Assembly (NCBI RefSeq): GCF_029633865.1
Contig: NC_079221.1
Location: 604,501-668,500, forward strand
Reading direction: 5' to 3'
Length of the DNA stretch: 64,000 nt
Source of the DNA: Lampris incognitus
Lineage: Eukaryota > Chordata > Actinopteri > Lampriformes > Lampridae
A model generated the notes under the pieces. It was given only the letters and a program-made list of their open reading frames with translations. It did not search any database and had not been told where the DNA came from. The translations under genes were made by a program, and so were the position numbers. Of this stretch, positions 21,190 to 35,400 are shown piece after piece; the first letter of the stretch is position 1; each line of letters starts with the position of its first letter.

Positions 21190-24100
21190 GACATATACAT
21201 GCATACAGAGAGAGACAGAGAGACAGAGAAAAAAGAAAAACGATAAACAGTCAGACTGAGAAACGGTGGGGCTAATAACCGAAAGCAAAGAAAGTAAAAC
21301 GGTGAGGGGTAAAACCATCGTAAAGGGCATAGTTCCTCAACATGAATTCTGGTGCCGTGGGGCACGGCTCAGTAACGTAACATGTTTCATATTTCCCATC
21401 ATCCTGACTCAGAAATAAAGGTGGTCTCCTTTCCCAGGCGTCCCTACAGACACAACTGGCTCTGGGTGAGAAGCCGGATGTGGGTATGTGTCCTGGTCGC
21501 TGCACTAGCGCCTCCTCTGGTCGGTTGGGGCGCCTGGTCAGGGGGGAGGGGGAACTGGGGGGAATAGCGTGATCCTCCCACGTGCTATGTCCCCCTGGTG
21601 AAACTCCTCACTGTCAGGTGAAAAGAAGCGGCGGGTGACTCCACATGTCTGGGAGGAGGCATGTGGTAGTCTGCAGCCCTCCCCGGATCAGCAGAGGAGG
21701 CGGAGCAGCAACCGGGACGGCTTGGAAGACTGGGGTATTTGGCCAAGTACAATTGGGGGAAAAAGTGGGGTGGGGGGGTCAACAAAAAAAATAAAGATCG
21801 TCTCCCTTCCTGTCATCGGTTAGGAGCAGCTTCATGCCCGTTCTCCGTCAGTCTCTGGTCGGTCTGGATTCTGTTGCAAACTGGCAATGCAGTAAAAGAT
21901 GACCGGGCACTTAGTTTGACCAATTACAGCTTTGCCCTTACTGTATTTCACCCCAGCTCTTAGCAAGGACAAAACCAGCATTAATATCTAATATTGAGCC
22001 AACACATATGAAATTAATATCTAATATAGATCCAACACATATGAAATTAATATCTAATATTGATCCAACGCATATGAAATTAATATCTAATATTGATCCA
22101 ACGCATATGAAATTAATATCTAATATTGAGCCAACACATTTGAAATTAATATTTAATATAGATCCAACACATATGAAATTAATATCTAATATTGAGCCAA
22201 CACATTTAAAATTAATATCTGATATTGAGCCAACACATATGAAATTAATATCTAATATAGATCCAACACATTTGAAATTAATATCTAATATTGATCCAAC
22301 ACATATGAAATTAATATCTAATATTGAGCCAACAAATTTGAAATTAATATCTAATATAGATCCAACACATATGAAATTAACATCTAATATTGATCCAACA
22401 CATTTGAAATTAATATCTAATATAGATCCAACACATTTAAAATTAATATCTAATATTGATCCAACACATTTGAAATTAATATCTAATATTGATCAAACGC
22501 ATATGAAATTAATATCTAATATTGATCCAATATCTAATATTGAGCCAACACATTTGAAATTAATATCTAATATTGAGCCAACAAATTTGAAATTAATATC
22601 TAATATAGATCCAACACATATGAAATTAATATCTAATATTGATCCAACACATTTGAAATTAATATCTAATATTTAGCCAACACATTTGAAATTAATATTT
22701 AATATAGATCCAACACATATGAAATTAATATCTAATATTGAGCCAACACATTTAAAATTAATATCTAATATTGAGCCAACACATATGAAATTAATATCTA
22801 ATATAGATCCAACACATTTGAAATTAATATCTAATATTGATCCAACACATATGAAATTAATATCTAATATTGAGCCAACAAATTTGAAATTAATATCTAA
22901 TATAGATCCAACACATTTAAAATTAATATTTAATATTGATCCAACACATTTGAAATTAATATCTAACATTGATCAAACGCATATGAAATTAATATCTAAT
23001 ATTGATCCAATATCTAATATTGAGCCAACACATTTGAAATTAATATCTAATATTGATCCAACGCATATGAAATTAATATCTACTATTGAGCCAACAAATT
23101 TGAAATTAATATCTAATATAGATCCAACACATATGAAATTAATATCTAATATTGATCCAACACATTTGAAATTAATATCTAATATTGAGCCAACACATTT
23201 GAAATTATAATCTAATATAGATCCAACACATATGAAATTAATATCTAATATAGATCCAACACATTTGAAATTAATATTTAATATTGATCCAACACATATG
23301 AAATTAATATCTAATATAGATCCAACACATTTGAAATTAATATCTAATATTGATCCAACACATATGAAATTAATATCTAATATAGATCCCACACATTATA
23401 AATTAATATCTAATATTGATCCAACACATATGAAATTCATATCTAATATTGATCCAACACATATGAAATTAATATCTAATATAGATCCAACAGATTTGAA
23501 ATTAATATCTAATATAGATCCAACACATTTGAAATTAATATCTAATATTGAGCCAACACATATGAAATTAATATCCAATATTGATCCAACGCATATGAAA
23601 TTAATATCTAATATTGATCCAACACAGGAACACATGAAAGATGCTCCTCTTCAAGCCATTTGCTGCCAAGAGCCATAAACTAACTATAAACTAAACCTAG
23701 AGGAATATGGAGCTGGACACCCTCCAAAATAAGGTGAGACTTTACCTAAAATATACCTTCCTTCTATTGATGACTGTAATAACATAAGATATTACCGAGG
23801 ATAAGTCTCACCTTATTCCATTAATGAGTCTGTCAGACTACAGCCCTTTAGCGTAACACACTGAGCAGTGTCACGGCTACTTTTGGTCCTCTATGCACAG
23901 CCAGAAATAGTTATCATTTTGGAGTTTTTCCTCCTTTTTCTCCTCAACTGCACTTTGGCCAATTACCCCCCTCTCCGAGCTGTGCTGGTCTCTGCTCCAC
24001 CCCCTCTGCTGATCCAGGGAGGGCTGCAGACTACCACATGCCTCCTCCCATACATGTGGCGTCACCAGCCGCTTCTTTTCACCTGACAGTGAGGAGTTTC

Positions 24101-24892
24101 ACCAGGAGGACGTAGTGCGTGGGAGGATTACGCTATTCCCCCAGTTCCCCCTCCCCCCTTACCAGGCGTGCCGACCGACAAGAGGAGGCGCTAGCGCAGC
24201 GACCAGGACACATACCCACATCCGGCTTCCCACCCACAGACACGGCCAATTGTGTCTGTAGGGATGCCCGACCAAGCCGGAGGTAACACGGAGATTCGAA
24301 GTGGTGATCCCTGTGTTGGTAGACAACGGAATAGACTGCCACACTACCTGGACACCCATGGTTATCATTTATGACCCTTGACCTCTTCAACCCTCCTCCT
24401 TGCCCCTTTCCTCTCCTCCTCTGTGTGGTCCTCACCTGCAAACAGACTGCTACATTGACCCTGCAGCCAAAGGTGGTGCTGACGGCGCGTGGTGACAGCC
24501 CCAAGTCCTTGAAGATCTTGGAGAAAGACTGAGTGAGAGCGATGCGGGGCCTCTCCTCCGCCACCACCATGCACGTGCGCACACATGACAGGTTGACATT
24601 CCGCAACTACACATGGGATAAGGAAAAGAGGAAGTAAGAAACAAGCAAAACCCTTCTGTACCCATCTCCTTTGCAGGAGATAAACAAAACCATTTGATAT
24701 TTGAAAAGAGGGGCTAACCCGCAACGCTTCTGTCTGTGAACCGAGGCCCTTGGTGCACATCTCCATGACAGAGTAGGAGCAGAAGGTGACACGGACTTTG
24801 TACTGGCTGACTGCTGCCAGCCACAGAGATGCATTACTCTCCAGCTCCAGAGGAGGCACCAGAATGGACTGGTGACCTGAATACACACTGGG

Positions 24893-24974
<82 letters not shown>

Positions 24975-27900
24975 TTTCATTTGGAAATAATTTACTTTAA
25001 TACAAACTGGGTAGTAGGAAGTAGTGCACTTGTGCTTTCTATGTTCCAAAATCCTTTTATGAGCAAAAGGACTTATCAGGGTTGGGCAGACGTGTTCCAC
25101 ATTGTTATAAAGTATACATTAAAAGAAAAGAAAGAAAAGGAAGCAATAACAATGAAATTGATAATAGTGATAAAATAAGATAAAACAGCCCCACCCCACC
25201 CCTTTGATTGTCCAGAGTAGTTTTAAGGCATAATATTTAGCATAAATAAATAACAGTAGAGCTGGAGCTAGTATGTCCATGGAGTCAGTTGTTATTTTTA
25301 TGTCAAGGGCAGAGGTTAAATTGCACGTCATGTCATGTCATTTGGGTGTTATGGATGCATGATAAAAAGGGTTCCCAAGTTTTGTAGAATTTCTACTCAG
25401 AACCCCTGACTGAGAAGCGCAACATCTCCAGGTTGAGGCAGGACATTACACCTCGAAGCCACTTATTAAGTGTGGACGGGGCGGCATCCTTCCACCTGAG
25501 CAAAACCGCACGTCTGGCCAAGAGTGAAGCAAAGGTAAGCATGCAGCATTCTGAAAATGTCAAATGAGCCACTCCATCAGTAACGCCAGACAAAGCAACC
25601 AGAGGGTCTGGGTCTAGGTTCCGCTTTAAAATGTTGGATAGAGTGTGAAAAACATCTTTCCAGAATTTTTCCAAGTGAGGGCACAGCCAGTACATGTGTA
25701 TCAGGGTAGCATTGCTGTTTTTGCATTTGTCGCAGGTGGGGGTGATATCAGGATAGATGCTCGATAATTTAACCTTAGACATGTGGGCCCTTTGAACCAC
25801 CTTAAATTGCACTAGGCAGTGTCTTGCACAGATTAAGGATTTGTGTATTGATGTGAGAATGGAATCCCATTGGTCATCAGATAGTGCATGTCCCAAATCG
25901 TGTTCCCAGGCTGTTTTAATCATCTCTAGAGGTGGACATGTCAGCATGGAAATGTCTCTGTATAATGTTGACAATGCACCTTTAGATAGTGGGTCAAAGG
26001 AGAGAAATGTGTCAACAGGGTTCGTGTCAGGTTTTTCAGGAAAGCGCGGTAAGATAGAACGCATATATTGTCTGACTTATAAATATCGAAAAAAGGGTGT
26101 TCTGGGTAAGTTGTATTTCTCAGACAGCTGGGTGAAAGACATAAAGCAGTTGTTTTTGAATGTGTCTTTAAAAAATCTGATACCTTTCCTGTGCCAATCC
26201 TGAAAAGTTGAGTCATGTCGAGATGGTATGAAAAGACGACTGGAAGCAACAGGACTCCGAAGAGAGAAGTCTCTGTAGCCAAAAGTCTTCCTGAATTGGG
26301 CTCACACTTTAAGGGTATGACAAACAACTGGGTTGTCTATTAGTTTAGTCAGAGTGTAGTTGAGTGGTGAGCCAAGGAGTGCTGGAAGCGAAATATCCTG
26401 GCATGATCTTAGCTACAGAGATGTCCATTCTCAGCTGTCTGACTGAAGGTAAAAGTGGTTCCAAAAAGACAGGGAATATTAGCAGCCAAGTAGTAGTGAT
26501 GCATATCAGGGAGCACCATGCCCCCATCTCTTTTGAATCTTGCCATATATATGAGGAAATAATCGAATCTAATGAAACAAAAAATGATTTTGGGATGAAC
26601 ACCGGTACACACTGAAATAAATATGTAAACTTTGGTAGTGTATTAATTTTTATAGAGTTTATTTGTCAGGCAAGGGACGGGGTAAGAGGGGACCACTGCA
26701 GCAACAATGTTTTAATTTTCTTCAAAAAGATTTTTACATTTCCGTGTGACTGCTACTCCCAATTAGGTGAATTATCTTTCTTCAATTTGGAATGGTATGT
26801 CATCGTAGTCTAGGTCAAATGCTTTTCTATGAATCGGGAACAATTCACTTTTCTGCAAGTTTATCTTGTATCCCGATAGTGATCCAAACTGGTGAAGCAG
26901 AGAAAGTGCTACTGGCAGAGAGGTTGTTGGGTCTGAGACATATAGCAGAAGATCATCTGCATATAAAGACACTTTATGTTCCATACCTCACCACCAAATA
27001 CTGGCAATGTTTGCATCGTTACGAAGAGCAACTGCAGGCGGTTCAATAGCTAGATCAAAGAGGATTGGACTTGGTGGGCAAACCTGAGAGTTTCCGCGGC
27101 CTAGGGCGAAAGGTTGAGAAACTGTGCTGTTAGTTTTGAACTGTTGCAGTGGGAGATGTATACAGGTGCATCTCAAAAAATTTGAATATTGTGGAAAAGT
27201 TCATTATTTTCTGTAATTTAATTCAAAAAGTGAAACTTTCATATATTCTAGATTCATTACACATAAAGTGAAATCTGTCAAGCCTTTTTTGTTTTAAACT
27301 TGATGATTACAGCTTACAACTCATGAAAATCAAAAATCCAGTATCTCAAAATATTAGAATATTACATAAGACCAATCAAAAAAAGGATTTATCATACAGA
27401 AATGTCGACCTTCTGAGACGTATGTTCATTTATTTACTCAATACTTGGTCGGGGCTCCTTTTGCACAAATTACTGCATCAACGCGGCGTGGCCTGGAGGC
27501 AACCAGCCTGTGGCACTGCTGAGATGTTATGGAAGCCCAGGTTGCTTTGATAGTGGCCTTCAGCTCGTCTGCATTGTTGGGTCTGGTGTCTCTCATCTTC
27601 CTCTTGACAATACCCCATAGATTCTCTATGGGGTTCAGGTCAGGCGAGTTGGCTGGCCAATCAAGCACAGTAATACCATGGTAGTTTTGGCACTGTGGGC
27701 AGGTGCCAAGTCCTGCTGGAAAATGAAATCAGCATCTCCATAAAGCTTGTCAGCATTGACTCTGGGTTTGATGAAACACAGTGGACCAACACCAGCAGAT
27801 GACATGGCACCCTAAAGGCACCCTAAATCATCACCGACTGTGGAAACTTCACACTGGACTTCAAGCAACTTGGATTCTGTGCCTCTCCACTCTTCCTCCA

Positions 27901-29708
27901 GACTCTGGGACCTTGATTCCCAAATGAAATGCAACATTTACTTTCATCTGAAAAGAGGACTTTGGACCACTGACCAACGGTCCAGTTCTTTTTCTCCTTA
28001 GCCCAGGTAGGACGCTTCTGACGTTGTCTCTGGTTGAGGAGTGGCTTGACACTAGGAATGTGACACTTGTAGCCCAGTTCCTGGGCACGTCTGTGTGTGG
28101 TGGCTCTTGATGCACTGACTCCAGCCTCAGTTCACTCCTTGTGAAGCTCCCCCAGGTTCTTGAATCGGCCTTGCTTGACAATCCTCTCAAGGCTGTGGTC
28201 ATCCCTGTTGCTTGTGCACCTTTTCCTACCACACTTTTCCCTTCCAGTCAACTTTCCATGGATATGCTTTGATACAGCACTCTGCGAACAGCCAGCCCTT
28301 TCTGCAACGACCTCCTGTGGCTCATGGGGTATTGTCAAGAGGAAGATGAGAGACACCAGACCCAACAATGCAGACGAGCTGAAGGCCACTATCAAAGCAA
28401 CCTGGGCTTCCATAACATCTCAGCAGTGCCACAGGCTGGTTGCCTCCAGGCCACGCTGCGTTGATGCAGTAATTTGCGCAAAAGGAGCCCCGACCAAGTA
28501 TTGAGTGCATAAATGAACATACTTCTCAGAAGGTCGACATTTCTGTATGATGAATCCTTTTATTGATTGGTCTTCTGTAATATTCTAATATTTTGAGATA
28601 CTGGATTTTTGATTTTCATGAGCTGTAAGCCGTAATCATCAAGATTAAAATAAAAAAGGCTTGACATATTTCACTTTATGTGTAATGAATCTAGAATATA
28701 TGAAAGTTTCACTTTTTGAATTAAATTACGGAAAATAATGAACTTTTCCACAATATTCAAATTTTTTGAGATGCACCTATATAATAAGTACTTATGTTTT
28801 TTAACTGAGACAATAGATGGGCCAAGAGGGACACATACCAGAAGAAACACAGGAGAAAGGGCTCTGGCAGCACTTGATGCCATACTAGTTCCAGTCAGTA
28901 GGGGCTTAAACCGCCCACTTACCATAGTGGTTGTCTTACCTGCACAGACACCAAAGAGCAAAGCCCAAGCCGCAGTAGGGGTCCAAACAGATGGCGATCT
29001 GCCGGGAGGGGTAGAGCTCACACTGCAGCTTGATGGAACGACACAAGGCACTGGTGGCAGCGTGAGACATCTGGATAGGTAAGCAAAACATACAAGGGCA
29101 TCGAGACAGCAACGATACTTAGAAACAACACAATCTACCATCGCATTAGATCCCAGTATTCAGATATTATTAAATTAAAACTGATTTTGTGTAACTAAAG
29201 ACTGGACAGTGTCTGAGTAATATTGCTGACATTTATTGTTGGGGATGTGCTGTAGTGTGAAGAGAGAATCATAAAGTTTCTTTCAGGTAAGAGTTTATTT
29301 TTATAAAAAGTTTAGATGCTCATTCGTCCACCTTAACCTCAACCTGGTAGCCCGCCGAGAATGTGTTAAACAGACACTACAACGCTGTAGTTGGCTGGCC
29401 AAACTCATATCTATGCTTCCTTCAACACGGGACATCCCTGTCAGTGCTGAAGTACCTTGACCCCAGCTAGGATGCCTGTTGTGGACACACTGAAGTCCAA
29501 GTAGGCCAGCATCTCTGGGGTGGGAGGCTTATAGATCTGGGGACTCTTCTTCCTCGGAAGGTCATCTGAAGGTCAAACAGAGGGAGAGGAGGTCAGTTTG
29601 CTGATGTTGTACCTATAAACTTACACCACCAGCCAGCAGATCTTGAGGCATGAGAATGCACTCTGTTAAGATCACCTCTTTACAGGGGTGTGCATATGCC
29701 TGTGCACG

Positions 29709-29765
<57 letters not shown>

Positions 29766-30366
29766 TGTTGCTGCTGTCCCCCCCCCCCTTTTTTTTCTCA
29801 AATTATACTTGGCCAACTACCCCACTCTTCCAAGACGTCCCAGTCTCTGCTCCACGCCCTTTGCTGATCTGGGGAGGGCTGCAGACTACCACATGTCTCC
29901 TCCCATACATGTGGAGTCACCAGCCGCTTCTTTTCACCTGACAGTGAGGAGTTTCGCCAGGGGGACGTAGCACGTGGGAGGATCACGCTATTCCCCCCAG
30001 TTCCCCCTCCCCCCTGACCAGGCGCCCTGACTGACCAGAGGAGGCGCTAGTGCAGCAACTAGGACACACACCCACATCCAGCTTCCCACCCGCAGACACG
30101 GCCAATTGTGAATTATGTCTGTAGGGATGGACGCCTGACCAAGCTGAAGGTAACACGGGAATTCAAACTGGCGATCCCCATGTTGGTGGGCAACGGAATA
30201 GACCGCTATGCTACCCGGACGCCCCCGTCTGTGTTGTTTTTACCTGTGTCAAGGACCACTGGCCAGCTTTTGACGTCTACAGCAGCAGCAGCCTCTTTGG
30301 ATTTCAGCAGCTTCATTATTGCTTGAGTGGTCAGGATACACACAGACTTACTGACCTGTCACACGT

Positions 30367-30440
<74 letters not shown>

Positions 30441-32458
30441 TAACAATGAGCCTCGCAGCGACCTTACATTTGTTGATCCTAAACTTGTCTGAAACAAAAA
30501 CGGAGATGACTACTGGGGATGAAAGAGTGTGCTCTTTGACCCAGATTACAACAGTCAGTGTTACCTCAACAATCATCTTGACTGTGGGCAGGGTAGTGGC
30601 CAGGTTCTGTGGATGAGGAGGCCTGACAGTGACAGGCACACAGCCAGCGTACAGGCAGCCATAGAAGGTGGCAATAAGGTCAATCCCTGAGAGCAAACAT
30701 AAATCACATTGCATAGTTCAGGCATTTAGTGACTCACAATGAAAGGTGATGTCAAAGATGACAGAACAAGAAAGCAGCGGTTCTTACCTGGCGGGTATAC
30801 TAGTGCTACATGGTCCCCAGCATTGAGGCGCCCTTTTTCCATCAGCGCCACCGCGACACGCTCTGCCCGCTTATGAAGCTGCAGACAGGAAGCTGTGCTA
30901 GCAACAGTACCCTGGTGAACAACAGACAACAAGAACATGCTTTAGCGCCGCCACATTTCACACGGAGATCTGATTCTCCTAGCAGTGTAGCAAATGGACG
31001 GGAAACAGAAAGTACCTTGGCGTTTAGGACCAAGAAGAGAGGGTGGTCGGGTGTGGCCTGAGCCCTCCACTGCAGAACATCCTGCATGTATAAGAACTGT
31101 GGAGGAAAGACAAAAACATGAGAGAAAGTGAGCTATGACCTATAAAACAAAATCAAAGGTAGCAATAAAGGAAAAAGTCAAGAGATACTGAGGCAGTACG
31201 GGCACAAGTCCCAATGACCATGGCGGGATGAAGTGGGGATTTGACAGATCAGTGAAGGACATTAAAAAATACTGTGTTTGGACAGCTGAGAAGTATAGAG
31301 AAGTGATGGCTGATGGAAGCAGTATGAAGGGGATTAGGGATCAAAATTATACAATATGTTAATTTCCTGTAGCACAATGGGGGCAGAGTTCAAACCATGC
31401 CCCCTTTTGTCTTATTACACTGAACCAACAGGAAATCTTTCAAGATCCAAGACAGACCCCAGAGTAGTTTCTTACCTGTGTGCATAGAGGTGATGAGAGG
31501 GTGAAATGAAGATGGCTATCTACCTTACGTGCCTGGTCATTGTCTTCTAGTTGGGCCACATCTCGCCCACAGGCTTGGGCTATCCGTTTCCCGGCCACAA
31601 GGTTGCCCACTATCATAGAAGCAGGCCCAACCTCTGTCCAGCACAACAAAACACCACCATCATCACCATCAATCATGTTAGTCAGTCACACAGTATCATG
31701 ACTGATACTTATTTTCTTCAGTAACAAACACAACAACAATTTGCAAAGAGAGAGCAAGTTCTCATGATTCACATGTTCTTACAATGTGAGAGCCCTCCTT
31801 ACTTGCCCCTGCTGTGGCTCACCTGGTTGCTTTTGGCGTGGCTTGGGCAGGTTGGTAACACAAGTGTGGGGGCACATAAGGACATTGCAGGGGTGCAGGG
31901 CTCCCTCCAGGAAGCGCTGTTTGGTCTCAGAGATGTGGATGCCACCCAGAGGTGCCTTGGGCAGTGTGTTTGCAGGTACCAGAGCCAGGCAATACACCCC
32001 CACCTGGTGAATACTATCTATAGCCTGCACGGAAAAAAATACAAGGAAAACAAAGGGAAGAGCCAGGAGGTGAGTAAACTGAAATAGAATGGAAGAAATC
32101 GGCTTTCACATTACAGTATCAGAAAAAAGCAAAAGCATTGTTTTTATTTGACTTTTGTTATCCACTACAGTTGTGTTCTGAATATTTTCTTAAAAGGTGG
32201 ACGCTTACAGAAAGACCTTATGTCCTTTTTACCCCTCCTCATGTTCTACGCCTCTTATCAACTTAACTAACAGGCCTGGGTCAAATAAAGGTTTAAAAAT
32301 TTCACCACTTTAAAATACTTCCTATTTTAATCATCCATCCATCCATCATCCAAACCGCTTATCCCGCTCTCAGGGTCGTGGGATGCTGGAGCCTATCCCA
32401 GCAGTCATTGAGTGGCAGGTGGGGAGACACCCTGGACAGACCGCCAGGCCATCACAGG

Positions 32459-32499
<41 letters not shown>

Positions 32500-35400
32500 C
32501 ACACTTAGGGACAATTTAGTACGGTAAGTCACCTGACCTACATGTCTTTGGACTGTGGGAGGAAACCAGAGCCCCCAGAAGAAACCCATGCAGACACGGG
32601 GAGAACATGCAAACTCCACCCAGAGGAAGACCCAGGACGGCCCCCAAGGTTGGACTACCCCGGGGCTCAAACCCAGGACCTTCTTGCTGTGAGGCGACCA
32701 CGCTAACTACTGCGCCACCGTGTCACCCGCTGATAAATATTTCAAGTAAAAGTCATCATATTAGCATCTGTATTTGTCAGTAAGTAATAGTCATCATATT
32801 AGCATCTGTACTTGTCAGTAAGTAATAGTCATTATATTAGCATCTGTATTTGTCAGTAAAGTAAAAGTCATCATATTAGCATCTGTATTTGTCAGTAAAG
32901 TAAAAGTCATCATATTAGCATCTGTATTTGTCAGTAAAGTAAAAAAAGTCATCATATTAGCATCTGTATTTGTCAGTAAAGTAAAAGTCATTATATTAGT
33001 ATCTGTATTTGTCAGTAAGTAAAAGTCATCATATTAGCATCTGTATTTGTCAGTAAGTAATAGTCATCATATTAGCATCTGTACTTGTCAGTAAAGTAAA
33101 AGTCATTATATTAGCATCTGTATTTGTCAGTAAGTAATAGTCATCATATTAGCATCTGTATTTGTCAGTAAAGTAAAAGTCATTATATTAGTATCTGTAT
33201 TTGTCAGTAAGTAAAAGTCATCATATTAGCATCTGTATTTGTCAGTAAGTAATAGTCATCATATTAGCATCTGTATTTGTCAGTAAAGTAAAAGTCATTA
33301 TATTAGCATCTGTATTTGTCAGTAAGTAAAAGTCATCATATTAGCATCTTTATTTGTCAGTAAAGTAAACGTCATTATATTAGCATCTGTACTTGTCAGT
33401 AAAGTAAAAGTCATTATATTAGCATCTGTACTTGTCAGTAAAGTAATAGTCATCATATTAGCATCTGTATTTGTCAGTAAAGTAAACGTCATTATATTAG
33501 CATCTGTACTTGTCAGTAAAGTAATAGTCATTATATTAGCATCTGTACTTGTCATTAAAGTAAAAGTCATTATATTAGCATCTGTATTTGTCAGTAAGTA
33601 ATAGTCATTATATTAGCATCTGTATTTGTCAGTAAGTAAAAGTCATCATATTAGCATCTGTATTTGTCAGTAAAGTAAACGTCATTATATTAGCATCTGT
33701 ACTTGTCAGTAAGTAAAAGTCATTATATTAGTATCTGTATTTGTCAGTAAGTAAAAGTCATCATATTAGCATCTGTATTTGTCAGTAAGTAATAGTCATC
33801 ATATTAGCATCTGTATTTGTCAGTAAAGTAAAAGTCATTATATTAGCATCTGTATTTGTCAGTAAGTAAAAGTCATCATATTAGCATCTTTATTTGTCAG
33901 TAAAGTAAACGTCATTATATTAGCATCTGTACTTGTCAGTAAAGTAAAAGTCATTATATTAGCATCTGTACTTGTCAGTAAAGTAATAGTCATCATATTA
34001 GCATCTGTATTTGTCAGTAAAGTAAACGTCATTATATTAGCATCTGTACTTGTCAGTAAAGTAAAAGTCATTATATTAGCATCTGTACTTGTCATTAAAG
34101 TAAAAGTCATTATATTAGCATCTGTATTTGTCAGTAAGTAATAGTCATTATATTAGCATCTGTATTTGTCAGTAAGTAAAAGTCATCATATTAGCATCTG
34201 TATTTGTCAGTAAAGTAAACGTCATTATATTAGCATCTGTACTTGTCAGTAAGTAATAGTCATCATATTAGCATCTGTATTTGTCAGTAAAGTAAATGTC
34301 ATTATATTAGCATCTGTATTTGTCAGTAAGTAAAAGTCATCATATTAGCATCTGTATTTGTCAGTAAAAGCATCTGTATTTGTCAGTAAAGTAAAAGTCA
34401 TTATATTAGCATCTGTATTTGTCAGTAAGTAAAAGTCACCATATTAGCATCTGTATTTGTCAGTAAAAGCATCTGTATTTGTCAGTAAAGTAAAAGTCAT
34501 CATATTAGCATTTGTATTTGTCAGTAAGTAAAAGTCATCATATTAGCATCTGTATTTGTCGGTAAAAGCATCTGTATTTGTCAGTAAAGTAAAAGTCATC
34601 ATATTAGCATCTGTATTTGTCAGTAAAGTAAAAGTCACTATATTAGCATCTGTATTTGTCAGTAAGTAAAAGTCACCATATTAGCATCTGTATTTGTCAG
34701 TAAAAGCATCTGTATTTGTAAGTAAAGTAAAACTCATCATATTAGCATCTGTATTTGTCAGTAAAAGCATCTGTATTTGTCAGTAAAGTAAAAGTCATCA
34801 TATTAGCATCTGTATTTGTCAGTAAAGTTATATTAGCATCTGTATTTGTCAGTAGAAATTGGACATTAAAGGACAAATCAGAAGTGATTGAGGACAATGA
34901 ACAAATAGCAACAATCTTTAATACATTCTTTGTGTACTCTGTACAATGTCTAGCTGAGAATTTTGGAGAAAGACCCAGACTTCTTCAATCAGTAAATTAG
35001 GAACTCCCAGTATTCACAATTGAATGTGTCTCTGAAGCTGCTGTTATGAAAGCGCTTGACAGCTTAAAACGGTCCAAGTCCAAGGATGTCTTCGACCTTA
35101 ACTCTCATTTCTTTAAGAATTATAGATCGATTATTTGTAAACCTTTAACTCATCTGATAAATTTATCAATAAAAAAATCATGTTTTCCATCTTCCTGCAA
35201 GGCTGCAGTGGTGACATCTGTCTTTAAGTCAGGGGACAGTACTGCGCCATGAAATTACAGACCCATCAGTATTCTCCCAATAGTCTCTAAAATTGCTGAA
35301 AAGATTGTGTGTGACCAGCTAGTCACCCACTTAAATGAAGGTGCATATAATTTACACCCAATGCAATTTGGTTTCAGTAAGCATCATGCTACAGAAACTG

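Larger units (their letters stand above)
27161..28782. mobile_element. foldback Tc1/mariner-type transposon
   Basis: Ends read caggtgcatctcaaaaaatt at 27163 and its reverse complement ending near 28778, next to TA target bases. Minus-strand transposase pieces: the helix-turn-helix part at 28310-28135 (VVAERAGCSQSAVSKHIHGK), a frame-shifted middle at 28232-27861, and the C-terminal catalytic part at 27668-27438 (DWPANSPDLNPIENLWGI). The C-terminal part is present a second time, on the plus strand, at 28328-28504. Confidence 0.85.
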
